64,000 bases of DNA from Nitrospirota bacterium. GTDB taxonomy: Bacteria > Nitrospirota > Thermodesulfovibrionia > UBA6902 > JAJYJJ01. The DNA lies in contig JAJYJJ010000003.1 in NCBI GenBank assembly GCA_021789595.1, forward strand, positions 100,253 to 164,252. The letters are read 5' to 3'. How positions within the stretch are numbered: position 1 is the first letter of the stretch; each line of letters opens with the position of its first letter. The position numbers were made by a program, and so were the translations under genes. The notes under the pieces are model-generated. The model ran no database searches. It had not been told where the DNA came from and saw only the letters and a list, made by a program, of their open reading frames with translations. Positions 1-7,707 of this stretch are shown here, piece by piece.

Positions 1-2011
1 AAGGGGCCTTGCCTATAGGAAGGCATCCTCTGTCAACTGGTGCCCTTCATGTCAGACAGTCCTTGCAAACGAACAGGTCATAGACGGTCTTTGCTGGAGA
101 TGTGACAGCGTGGTAACGCTGAAGGAGCTTGAGCAGTGGTTTTTAAGGATAACCGCCTATGCAGAGGAACTGCTTGAGGACTGCGACAGGCTTCATGGAT
201 GGCCTGAGAGGGTCATCACCATGCAAAAAAACTGGATCGGCAAAAGCCAAGGGGTCGAGGTAGACTTCAGGATAGATGGGATGCAGGAGGGGATAAGGGT
301 ATTTACAACAAGGCAGGATACACTTTATGGGGCCACATTTGTAAGCCTTGCTGCAGCACATCCCCTTGCAAAGATACTTGTAAAGGACAGCAAATCCCTT
401 GATGCCTTAAAGGCACGATATGACGAGGTAGAGGAAAAGGAAGGGGTCTTTACAGGCCATTACGCAATAAATCCACTTAGCGGCGATAGGATCCCCATAT
501 GGGTTGCAAACTTTGTCCTTATGGAATACGGCACAGGTGCAATAATGGCAGTGCCTGCGCATGACCAGAGGGACTTTGATTTTGCAAAGAAGTATGGCCT
601 TCCGATAAAGCCTGTGATAGTGCCTGAAAAGAAGCCAGAAGCCAGAAGCCAGAGGTCAGAAGATCTGGTGTTAGAAGGGGCGTACGAAGAAGAGGGCATT
701 CTCATTAACTCAGGACAGTTTAGCGGTTTAAAAAGCCCTAATGCCAAGAGGGAGATTGCCAGATTTATTGAAGAAAAGGGGCTCGGCAAGAGGACCATAA
801 ATTATAAGCTCCGTGACTGGGGCATATCAAGGCAGAGATACTGGGGCACTCCTATCCCTATCCTCTACTGTGATAGCTGCGGGATTGTTACTGTTGCAGA
901 GGATGATCTGCCTGTTATACTGCCTGAAGATGTGAGGTTTACAGGCAGGGGCGGCTCTCCGCTTTCTGAGTCTGACAGATTCCTGAAAACCAAATGTCCT
1001 CTCTGCGCCGGAGATGCAAGGCGTGAGACAGACACCATGGACACATTTGTGGATTCCTCGTGGTACTTTCTCAGGTATTGCTCTGAGAAAGATAAAACCC
1101 GGCCGTTTGATAAGAACGACGCTGGATACTGGATGCCTGTTGACCAGTATATAGGAGGGATAGAGCACGCTGTGCTGCATCTCCTGTATTCGAGATTCTT
1201 TACAAAGGTACTGAGGGACCTCGGGCTTATAGAGGTTGCCGAACCCTTTAAAAACCTCCTGACACAGGGCATGGTTATTAAGGATGGTGCAAAGATGTCA
1301 AAGTCAAAGGGCAATGTCGTTGACCCTGATTATCTCATAGAGACCTATGGCGCAGATACATCAAGGCTTTTCTGCCTATTCGCATCACCGCCTGAGAAGG
1401 ATCTTGACTGGTCTGACAAGGGGGTTGAAGGCGCATACAGGTTTTTGAATAAAGTATGGGGAATAGTTCAGAAGTACAGAGGTCAGAGGTCAGAGGTCAG
1501 AAGTCAGAAAATACAAGGAACAGCCTCGCCATTGTTAAGAAAGACCCATCAGACCATAAAGAGGGTAACAGAGGATATGGAAAAAGACTTTCACTTTAAC
1601 ACTGCCATAGCCTCACTCATGGAGCTTGTAAATGAGATAGCCTCATTCAATCCGCAGGGGGAAGAGGACTTTTATACGCTCCGGTTTGCCATTGAGACAG
1701 CCGTAATCCTGCTTTCTCCATTTGCTCCGCATATAGCAGATGAACTGTGGGAGGCCATGGGCCACAGCCAGAGCATCCTTGAGGTGTCATGGCCCAGGTG
1801 GGACATGGATGCCATAAAGGCGGATGAAATAGAGCTTGTAATCCAGATAAATGGAAAACTGAGAAACAGGGTCATGATACCTGCTGACCTTTCAGAAGAG
1901 GATATAAGGCAGAGGGCACTTGCTGATGATAAAGTAAGACAATACATCAATGGAAAAGAGCTAAAGAAGATAATCGTGGTAAGAGGCAGGTTGGTGAACA
2001 TTGTCATCTAA
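1..2011 (+). CDS. leuS: Leucyl-tRNA synthetase, 3' part (5' end outside window)
   Basis: This class I aminoacyl-tRNA synthetase charges tRNA-Leu in the cytoplasm. The frame is open from base 2, starting with GLAYRKASSVNWCPSC, a typical LeuS segment, so the start codon and HIGH motif lie to the left of the window. Visible next are the CP1 editing domain (GTGAIMAVPAHDQRDFDF), Zn-type cysteines (CDSCG, CPLCAG), the VDSSWYF segment, the KMSKS loop (AKMSKSKGNV, near base 1292) and the anticodon-binding C-terminus. Two stretches rich in R, S, Q and E (EARSQRSED and GQRSEVRSQ) are not expected in LeuS. They coincide with period-7 DNA repeats annotated separately. The stop overlaps the start of lptE. 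Confidence 0.97.
   Translation, partial: RGLAYRKASSVNWCPSCQTVLANEQVIDGLCWRCDSVVTLKELEQWFLRITAYAEELLEDCDRLHGWPERVITMQKNWIGKSQGVEVDFRIDGMQEGIRVFTTRQDTLYGATFVSLAAAHPLAKILVKDSKSLDALKARYDEVEEKEGVFTGHYAINPLSGDRIPIWVANFVLMEYGTGAIMAVPAHDQRDFDFAKKYGLPIKPVIVPEKKPEARSQRSEDLVLEGAYEEEGILINSGQFSGLKSPNAKREIARFIEEKGLGKRTINYKLRDWGISRQRYWGTPIPILYCDSCGIVTVAEDDLPVILPEDVRFTGRGGSPLSESDRFLKTKCPLCAGDARRETDTMDTFVDSSWYFLRYCSEKDKTRPFDKNDAGYWMPVDQYIGGIEHAVLHLLYSRFFTKVLRDLGLIEVAEPFKNLLTQGMVIKDGAKMSKSKGNVVDPDYLIETYGADTSRLFCLFASPPEKDLDWSDKGVEGAYRFLNKVWGIVQKYRGQRSEVRSQKIQGTASPLLRKTHQTIKRVTEDMEKDFHFNTAIASLMELVNEIASFNPQGEEDFYTLRFAIETAVILLSPFAPHIADELWEAMGHSQSILEVSWPRWDMDAIKADEIELVIQINGKLRNRVMIPADLSEEDIRQRALADDKVRQYINGKELKKIIVVRGRLVNIVI
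631..658 (+). repeat. Tandem 7-bp repeat array inside leuS (copy 1)
   Basis: GAAGCCA occurs three times in tandem and is followed by GAGGTCA, making four 7-bp units. It is read in frame as a PEARSQRSE-like peptide between the editing domain and the next conserved LeuS block. It belongs to the same period-7 family as arrays at 1473, 11910, 15392, 15433, 24954 and 50597. Confidence 0.75.
1473..1507 (+). repeat. Tandem 7-bp repeat array inside leuS (copy 2)
   Basis: AGGTCAG occurs three times and is followed by AAGTCAG; a weaker unit (AAGTACA) precedes them. It is translated as RGQRSEVRSQ in the region just before the anticodon-binding domain. No stop is created in the leuS frame. Confidence 0.8.
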
Positions 2012-2528
2012 ATTATTTATAAGAGACAAGACGACTGCTGCTTTACTGCTGTGCTGCCTTTCAATCCTTTGCCTCTATGGCTGCGGCTATCATTTGATAG
2101 GCCCCTCACCATTAAAGAACGGCCTCACCATAGGTGACATAAAGAACTCCACAAGGGAGCCGCTGCTTGAAGAAAGGCTTGGAGCAGCGCTCATAGATGA
2201 GCTTTCAAAGGAAGGGGTAAAAGACATCAATAACGGAGGGCCTCTCATTACAGCAGACATAAAGGCATTTTCCATGTCTGCAGTATCAGAGGCTAATGAA
2301 CTGGCAGGCGAATATGCCATAACATTAAAGGTGGATTTCAGGGTCAAAAAGGACAATAGGGTAATAAAGATAGATTCTGTTGAGCCGCCTTTCCTTATAA
2401 CATTTCAGGCATCGGATGTTATTCAGCAGACCGCCTCTTTAAAGGACGAGGCCGTCAGAAAGGCGATGAGAGAAATCGTAAGGGAATTCCTGATGAGGTT
2501 AAGGCTTGAGCTACAAAAACTTCCTTGA
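2001..2528 (+). CDS. lptE: LPS-assembly lipoprotein LptE
   Basis: LptE is an outer-membrane lipoprotein that plugs the LptD barrel and helps insert LPS. The 175-residue product has a hydrophobic signal (LLLCCLSILCLYG) ending in a lipobox, LYGC, with the lipidated Cys at about residue 28, followed by GYHLIG. This is the usual start of mature LptE (C-GYxL). The start is a TTG overlapping the leuS stop by 11 bases, and the 3' end overlaps holA by 23 bases. The order leuS-lptE-holA is common and supports the call. Its presence implies an LPS-bearing diderm. Confidence 0.85.
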   Translation: MSSKLFIRDKTTAALLLCCLSILCLYGCGYHLIGPSPLKNGLTIGDIKNSTREPLLEERLGAALIDELSKEGVKDINNGGPLITADIKAFSMSAVSEANELAGEYAITLKVDFRVKKDNRVIKIDSVEPPFLITFQASDVIQQTASLKDEAVRKAMREIVREFLMRLRLELQKLP

Positions 2529-3399
2529 TGAGCTTAAAAAGGGCCTGCCGAGGCCTGTTTATCTTTTACATAGCGACGAAGACTTCCTGCTTGAAGAGGC
2601 CATAGATAAGGCAGTAGAGGCCTTCTTCGCCTCACACCCAGGGGATTTTAACTATAACCTCTTTTATCCGTCAACAGACATCGCTGAGATTATAGATACC
2701 ATTAAAACACTCCCATTCATGGCACCCAGGAGACTGGTTGTTCTTAGAGAAACGCATCAGCTTAATGCAAAAGGGATCAGGGCTATTGAGGATTACATAA
2801 AAAACCCTGTTGATACCTCATGCCTTCTCATGGTCTCTGCAAAGGCGCCAAAGGGAAGGTTTGAAGGTGCAAGGATTATCCCCATGGGTATAAGGCCTGA
2901 TGAACTCAAACTCTGGATAGCCCAGAGGCTAAATCGGGTTGGAATAAAGATAACAGAAGATGCAAGGGATTATCTCATGGAGATGATAGGCCCTGATATG
3001 GGCATACTATTTCAGGAGACAGAAAGGCTCTCGCTCCTCGGCAGAGATACAATAGAGAAAAAGGACATAGAAGACTCTATCCTCGATACCATCGAGCTTA
3101 CACCCTTTAATCTGGTAGATGCGATTGAGAGACACCAGGCAGAAAGGGTGATGAGGATATTCAAAAACCTGATGGGGTCAGGTCAGGAACCAACATCAAT
3201 CCTCGGAGCACTATGCTGGCATTATAAGAGGCTCTACAGCCAGAAAAAACAGAAGGATGCGCGGCGCTATGACAGTGCCTTCTTACGGGTATTTAAAGCA
3301 CTCCATGAGGCAGACATCGCCTTAAAGGGAGCTGGAAGGCCTGAGGTCGTTCTTCAGTCCCTATTCCTTAAGCTGCTACAGAAGAGCCCAGGCCATTAA
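2506..3399 (+). CDS. holA: DNA polymerase III subunit delta
   Basis: This is the delta subunit of the clamp loader, which opens the beta sliding clamp. The 297-residue protein has the HolA layout: an N-terminal region with RPVYLLHSDEDFLLEEA, a middle ATPase-like fold without a Walker A motif (normal for delta), and a C-terminal collar domain (FNLVDAIERHQAERVMRIFKN). The TTG start lies inside the lptE end. The last 32 bases overlap, tail to tail, the end of rpsT on the other strand. Confidence 0.93.
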   Translation: MSYKNFLDELKKGLPRPVYLLHSDEDFLLEEAIDKAVEAFFASHPGDFNYNLFYPSTDIAEIIDTIKTLPFMAPRRLVVLRETHQLNAKGIRAIEDYIKNPVDTSCLLMVSAKAPKGRFEGARIIPMGIRPDELKLWIAQRLNRVGIKITEDARDYLMEMIGPDMGILFQETERLSLLGRDTIEKKDIEDSILDTIELTPFNLVDAIERHQAERVMRIFKNLMGSGQEPTSILGALCWHYKRLYSQKKQKDARRYDSAFLRVFKALHEADIALKGAGRPEVVLQSLFLKLLQKSPGH

Positions 3400-3664
3400 C
3401 CAATCTTGTAAGCCTGGATGCATTCCTTGATGCAGTATTCTTATGGATTACACCTTTTGAGGCAGCCCTGTTTATGGCAGGGATGGCCTTTGTAAGGGCG
3501 GCCTTTGCGGCTTCAAGATTCTTGTTGGAGACCTCGATCTCAACCTTCTTTGAAAGGTTCTTAAGATATGTCTTAAGAGTCCTGTTCCTGAGTCTCCTCT
3601 TTTCAGCCTGTCTTGCCCTTTTGAGGGCTGACTTATTTCTCTTTGGTACTGATTTGCCTGGCAA
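3368..3664 (-). CDS. rpsT: 30S ribosomal protein S20
   Basis: S20 is a small, basic primary 16S rRNA-binding protein. The 98-residue product is Lys/Arg-rich and has the S20 pattern KRNKSALKRARQAEKRRLRN, followed by helices and IHKNTASRNASRLTRLVN near the end. The chosen start is TTG, preceded by a GGAGG Shine-Dalgarno. The reverse orientation next to holA and murJ is common for rpsT. Confidence 0.95.
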   Translation of the reverse strand: MPGKSVPKRNKSALKRARQAEKRRLRNRTLKTYLKNLSKKVEIEVSNKNLEAAKAALTKAIPAINRAASKGVIHKNTASRNASRLTRLVNGLGSSVAA

Positions 3665-3748
3665 TCTAAAACCTCCTCAGTTATAATACATCTGCCGCAA
3701 GGGCATTTTAAGTTGACTTTTTTAACATTAAAGCAAGGGGAAAGTCAA

Positions 3749-5308
3749 GTGGATGACAATAAGAGGGTAACAAAGGCTGCAGGGCTTATCTCCATAGCCA
3801 CCTTTATAAGCAGGATAACAGGCTATATCAAGGATATGATCTTAGCCCGAATATTCGGCGCAAGCGGGATGACCGATGCCTTCTTTGTTGCCTTCAGAAT
3901 CCCGAATCTCCTCAGGGAACTGTTTGCAGAGGGCTCTATGTCCGCTGCCTTTGTGCCTGTCTTTACAGAGTATCTGACAGACAAGGGCAGGGAAGAGGCA
4001 AAGAGGCTTGCGGTTGTCACATTCAGCTTCCTCCTTACAATACTTAGCTTTATCTGCATCCTTGGGGTTATATTTGCTCCGATCATAGCCACTGTGATTG
4101 CACCTGGTTTTCTGAATGACCCTGAAAAGTTTTCCATGACCGTAACCCTGACAAGGATCATGTTCCCATTCCTGTTATTTATAAGCCTCGCTGCACTTTC
4201 CATGGGTATCTTGAATTCATTGAGGGCATTTTTTGTCCCTGCCATAGCGCCTGTGTTTTTTAACCTCGTTATAATAGCATCTGCATTATTCCTGAGCCCT
4301 GAATTTGACAGGCCGCTTCTTGCCATAGCAATAGGTGTAACACTTGGAGGGGCGACCCAGTTCCTTGTCCAATTGCCATCGATTATAAGGCACGGATTTG
4401 GCTTTAGGCTGCTTTTTAATTTCTCACATCCAGGGCTCAAGAGGATGCTTGTGCTTCTCCTCCCTGCTGTACTTGGTATGGCAGTTGCACAGATAAACAT
4501 CTTCCTCAGTACGATCTTTGCCTCATATCTCCCTCATGGAAGTGTCACATACCTTTATTACGGCATGCGTCTTATACACTTCCCCATAGGCATCTTTGGC
4601 ATTGCCATGTCAATGGCAGTTCTGCCTGTACTCTCGGAGCAGGCAGTGAAAAAAGAGATGCACAAACTGAGGGATACATTCTCCTTTTCACTAAGACTCC
4701 TTTTCTTCATAACCATTCCAGCCATGGCAGGGCTTATTGCCTTAGGCGAACCCATTGTGAACCTCTTATTCCAGCGTGGGAGGTTCACATATATGGCAAC
4801 CATAGGCACAACAGAGGCCCTTTTCTTTTATTCCCTCGGTCTATGGGCATTTGTCGGGGTAAGGATAGTGGCATCCACATTCTACTCGATGAAGGATACA
4901 AGGACACCTGTATTCGTGGCCGTCCTCTCAGTCCTTGTTAATATAACCTTCAGCCTTATCCTGATGGGGCCATTAAGACATGGCGGACTTGCCCTTGCCA
5001 ATTCTATTGCATCAGCAGTAAACTTCTCTGTCTTATTCTTTGTGTTAAGAAAAAGGCTTGGAAGGCTTGATACAAAGAGGATACTAAGGTCATTTATGAA
5101 GATATCAATAGCATCCCTTATTATGGGTATTTTGGGGCATGTTGCGCTGCATGGGGATATGTGGAAGGTAACAGGCATGGCAGTAAATAAGGCAGGGCTT
5201 TTAATAGGAACAATAATAGTCTGCCTCTCAGTTTATCTATTTCTGATGTATGTTCTAAAAAGCGATGAGCTTAAATATCTATTAGAACTGCGGAGGGGGA
5301 AGGAATGA
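3749..5308 (+). CDS. murJ: Lipid II flippase MurJ
   Basis: MurJ is an inner-membrane MOP-superfamily flippase that moves lipid II to the periplasm for peptidoglycan synthesis. The 519-residue protein has about 14 hydrophobic segments and the family N-terminus TKAAGLISIATFISRITGYIKD, RxFGAS/GxxDAFFVAFRIPN, and LREL.AEGSMSAAFVPVF. I chose the GTG start because AGGGGA lies about 8 bases upstream; an upstream TTG at 3713 would add 12 residues. It overlaps the next gene by 4 bases (ATGA), suggesting translational coupling. Confidence 0.95.
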   Translation: MDDNKRVTKAAGLISIATFISRITGYIKDMILARIFGASGMTDAFFVAFRIPNLLRELFAEGSMSAAFVPVFTEYLTDKGREEAKRLAVVTFSFLLTILSFICILGVIFAPIIATVIAPGFLNDPEKFSMTVTLTRIMFPFLLFISLAALSMGILNSLRAFFVPAIAPVFFNLVIIASALFLSPEFDRPLLAIAIGVTLGGATQFLVQLPSIIRHGFGFRLLFNFSHPGLKRMLVLLLPAVLGMAVAQINIFLSTIFASYLPHGSVTYLYYGMRLIHFPIGIFGIAMSMAVLPVLSEQAVKKEMHKLRDTFSFSLRLLFFITIPAMAGLIALGEPIVNLLFQRGRFTYMATIGTTEALFFYSLGLWAFVGVRIVASTFYSMKDTRTPVFVAVLSVLVNITFSLILMGPLRHGGLALANSIASAVNFSVLFFVLRKRLGRLDTKRILRSFMKISIASLIMGILGHVALHGDMWKVTGMAVNKAGLLIGTIIVCLSVYLFLMYVLKSDELKYLLELRRGKE

Positions 5309-5931
5309 TTCTAAGGATGCTTGCAGTAGGGCCGTTGGAGGTAAACTGTTACATCGTTGCCGATGATAACACAAAGGACGCCATAGTCATAGACCCGGGT
5401 GACGAGCCTGACAGGATAATGGAATATCTTGATGGGTACAAGGCAAGATATATTATCTGCACACATGCACATTTTGACCATGTAGGCGCAGTCAGTGATA
5501 TAAAGAGCAAGACAGATGCAAAGGTAATGCTTCATAAAGGCGACCTCGAACTTTATCAGGGGGCAAGGGATCAGGCTGCCTTCTGGGGATATGACCTGGA
5601 GCCACTGCCAGATGTGGATGGATTCCTTAGAGAGGGAGATAGGATAGAGATAGGTTCGCTCATGTTTGAGGTCCTGCATACACCGGGGCATAGTCCTGGC
5701 TGCATATGTCTTTATGGAGAAGGCATTGTATTTACAGGAGATACCCTTTTTGCAGGTTCTGTTGGAAGGACAGATTTCTTAGGTGGCAATCTGGCCCAGC
5801 TCAAGGATTCCTTCAGAAGGCTATTGAGGCTTCCTGATGATGTCAGGGTATTGCCCGGGCACGGCCCAGAAACCACCATGAAAAGAGAAAAACATGACAA
5901 TCCATTTTCAGATGACGCACTGGCGTTGTGA
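5305..5931 (+). CDS. Metallo-beta-lactamase-fold hydrolase (glyoxalase II-like)
   Basis: This 208-residue protein has the MBL metal-binding set: THAHFDH at about residues 53-59, HTPGHSPG, a FTGDTLF Asp, and a final PGHGPET. The compact size without the C-terminal glyoxalase II extension matches the YcbL/GloB-like group. The substrate is probably a thioester such as S-lactoylglutathione or an analogue, but it cannot be read from the sequence. It starts within the murJ stop. Confidence 0.85.
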   Translation: MILRMLAVGPLEVNCYIVADDNTKDAIVIDPGDEPDRIMEYLDGYKARYIICTHAHFDHVGAVSDIKSKTDAKVMLHKGDLELYQGARDQAAFWGYDLEPLPDVDGFLREGDRIEIGSLMFEVLHTPGHSPGCICLYGEGIVFTGDTLFAGSVGRTDFLGGNLAQLKDSFRRLLRLPDDVRVLPGHGPETTMKREKHDNPFSDDALAL

Positions 5932-6004
5932 TAGCGCATGGCAAGATGTTGAGAAAAAAAATAGTCATTGACTTTTCCATGGTTCTTGCTGTAAAAATTA
6001 TCAT

Positions 6005-6170
6005 AGTTTCAGGTGCAGAGAAGCTTAATAGGGAATCTCGTTAAAATCGAGAGCGGTCCCGCCGCTGTAACTGGGGACGAAACCACACTCCAAAACCACT
6101 GGGGCTTAGAAGTCCTGGGAAGGCGTGGGAGGTAGAGAGATCCAGGAGCCAGAAGACCTGCCTGGAAAGG
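6005..6170 (+). promoter_or_regulatory. Cobalamin (B12) riboswitch aptamer
   Basis: The leader carries the conserved blocks of the B12 riboswitch in order: AGGTGC, TTAATAGGGAA, GCGGTCCCGCCGCTGTAA, CCACTGG, GGGAAGGCG, and the B12 box GAGCCAGAAGACCTGCC. A TTGACT hexamer near 5968 may be its -35. It lies upstream of a ThiC-family gene, so that gene should be turned down when cobalamin is plentiful. Confidence 0.93.
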
Positions 6171-6194
6171 ACAGAACACAGAAGTCAGAATACA

Positions 6195-6236
6195 ACCCCC
6201 CTCCCTCTCGAAGGGGGAGGGCAAGGGAGAGGGTGA
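6195..6236 (+). repeat. C/G-run palindromic repeat inside the riboswitch leader
   Basis: A CCCCCCTCCCTCTCG run is followed by GGGGGAGGG and AGGGAGAGGGTG. It sits between the aptamer and the terminator, in the expression platform. It resembles the AGGGAGAGGGTGAA element near 32850. Confidence 0.55.
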
Positions 6237-6307
6237 AAATCTGGGCTCTGTGCTCTGAATAGAGCCTTCTCGCGGACAGAAGGCGGGGATGAAGTAAAAC
6301 AGGGTGC

Positions 6308-6340
6308 AATCCCCAGGGCATATTGCCCTGGGGATTTTTT
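6308..6340 (+). terminator. Intrinsic terminator of the B12 riboswitch
   Basis: A perfect 13-bp stem (AATCCCCAGGGCA and its complement, 3-base loop) is followed by a T run ending 18 bases before the bzaF start. GGGGAT at 6285-6290 could pair with ATCCCC of the 5' arm and act as antiterminator, which would make this a transcriptional switch. The alternative pairing is inferred. Confidence 0.9.
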
Positions 6341-6357
6341 ATTATATGGAGGGAAAG

Positions 6358-7659
6358 ATGACACAGATTGAAAGGGCAGTAAAAGGCGAGGTAACAGAGG
6401 AGACAAGCAGGGTTGCAAGGGATGAGGGGCCTACTCCTGAGGTTGTTAGAAGTCGTGTAGCATCAGGACAGATAGTGATTCCTTCTAACAAAAACAGGGA
6501 AGCAAAGGTCATCGGCATTGGCAAGGGGTTGAGGACAAAGGTAAATGCAAGCATAGGGACCTCAACAGAGATAGCGGACACTGCAATGGAGATAGAGAAG
6601 GCAAAGATAGCCGAGGCATATGGGGCCGACACGCTGATGGATTTAAGCGTTGGTGGCGACATCGCCAGGATAAGGAAAGAGGTGATGAATGCAGTAACGA
6701 TTCCTGTGGGAACTGTGCCCCTTTATGAGGCATTTGCCATAGCCATTGAGAAATACGGGGCAGCGATAAATATGCCAGAAGAACTGCTGTTCGATGTGAT
6801 GGAGAGGCAATGCGATGAAGGGGTCTCTTTTATGGCCATACACTGCGGCATTAACAGGATGACCATTGAACGGTTAAGAAAACAGGGTTACAGATACGGC
6901 GGCCTTGTATCAAAGGGCGGCTCATACCTGACGGCATGGATGCTGCATAATGACAGGGAAAATCCGCTCTATGAGAGATTTGACCGTGTTGTTGAGATAC
7001 TAAAAAAACACGATGTTGTGCTGAGCCTTGGTAACGGCTTCCGCGCAGGAGCAATTCACGATTCAACCGATAGGGTTCAGATCCAGGAGCTTATCATAAA
7101 CTGTGAGCTTGCAGAGACAGGACGCAGGATGGGATGCCAGATGATGGTCGAAGGCCCAGGGCACATCCCCATTGATGAGATAGAGGCAAACATAATCCTT
7201 GAAAAGAGGATGAGTGGAGAGGCCCCATTCTATATGCTCGGCCCAATAACAACAGATATTGCCCCTGGCTACGACCATGTTACTGCTGCCATTGGAGCAT
7301 CCCTTTCATCTGCTTATGGCGCTGATTTTATCTGCTATGTTACCCCTTCTGAGCATCTCGGCCTTCCATATCCAGAGGATGTAAAAGAGGGGGTAATCAC
7401 AGCACGGATCGCTGCACATATCGGTGATATGGTAAAGAATAAAGACCGTGACAGGGACAGGGAGATGTCAAAGGCAAGGCGGGATCTGAACTGGAAACAG
7501 CAATTCGAAATTGCCCTTACAAGTGAAAGGGCACATTATATCAGGAATAAACGCCAGAGCCCATCAGAGGAGCACTGCACCATGTGCGGTGAGTTCTGCG
7601 CATCACAGATACTCAAGGGCTTTTTTGATAAGGAGATGCAAGACTATGGAAAGAAATAG
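6358..7659 (+). CDS. bzaF: ThiC-family radical SAM enzyme, probable 5-hydroxybenzimidazole synthase
   Basis: ThiC-family enzymes rearrange aminoimidazole ribotide. ThiC itself makes the thiamin pyrimidine; BzaF makes 5-hydroxybenzimidazole, a lower-ligand precursor of B12, without oxygen. The 433-residue product has the family core (KVNASIGTS, MVEGPGHIPIDEIEAN, GPITTDIAPGYDH, ICYVTPSEHLGLP). Two things favour BzaF over ThiC: the gene follows a cobalamin riboswitch rather than a TPP riboswitch, and it reads LGNGFRAGAIHDSTD where ThiC usually has LGDGLRPG. The C-terminal cluster motif is CTMCGEFC (CX2CX3C), one residue shorter than the usual ThiC CX2CX4C. The start is the ATG after GGAGGG. A true ThiC under B12 control is the alternative. 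Confidence 0.8.
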   Translation: MTQIERAVKGEVTEETSRVARDEGPTPEVVRSRVASGQIVIPSNKNREAKVIGIGKGLRTKVNASIGTSTEIADTAMEIEKAKIAEAYGADTLMDLSVGGDIARIRKEVMNAVTIPVGTVPLYEAFAIAIEKYGAAINMPEELLFDVMERQCDEGVSFMAIHCGINRMTIERLRKQGYRYGGLVSKGGSYLTAWMLHNDRENPLYERFDRVVEILKKHDVVLSLGNGFRAGAIHDSTDRVQIQELIINCELAETGRRMGCQMMVEGPGHIPIDEIEANIILEKRMSGEAPFYMLGPITTDIAPGYDHVTAAIGASLSSAYGADFICYVTPSEHLGLPYPEDVKEGVITARIAAHIGDMVKNKDRDRDREMSKARRDLNWKQQFEIALTSERAHYIRNKRQSPSEEHCTMCGEFCASQILKGFFDKEMQDYGKK

Positions 7660-7685
7660 GGCAGCAAAGGCTGCTGCCCTATTTT
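7656..7685 (+). terminator. Terminator after bzaF
   Basis: A 10-bp perfect stem, ATAGGGCAGC and its complement with a 7-base loop, overlaps the bzaF stop codon and ends in TTTT. It separates bzaF from the convergent fhs. Confidence 0.75.
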
Positions 7686-7707
7686 AACTAACATAGGTGA
7701 ATCCCTT

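Noticed and set aside
3368..3399. Assembly error at the holA/rpsT overlap
   Set aside because: Both proteins end normally for their families; a 32-base tail-to-tail overlap is plausible.
6009..6418. Several reverse-strand frames across the riboswitch leader
   Set aside because: They arise from G/C-run repeats and RNA structure and have no start signals.
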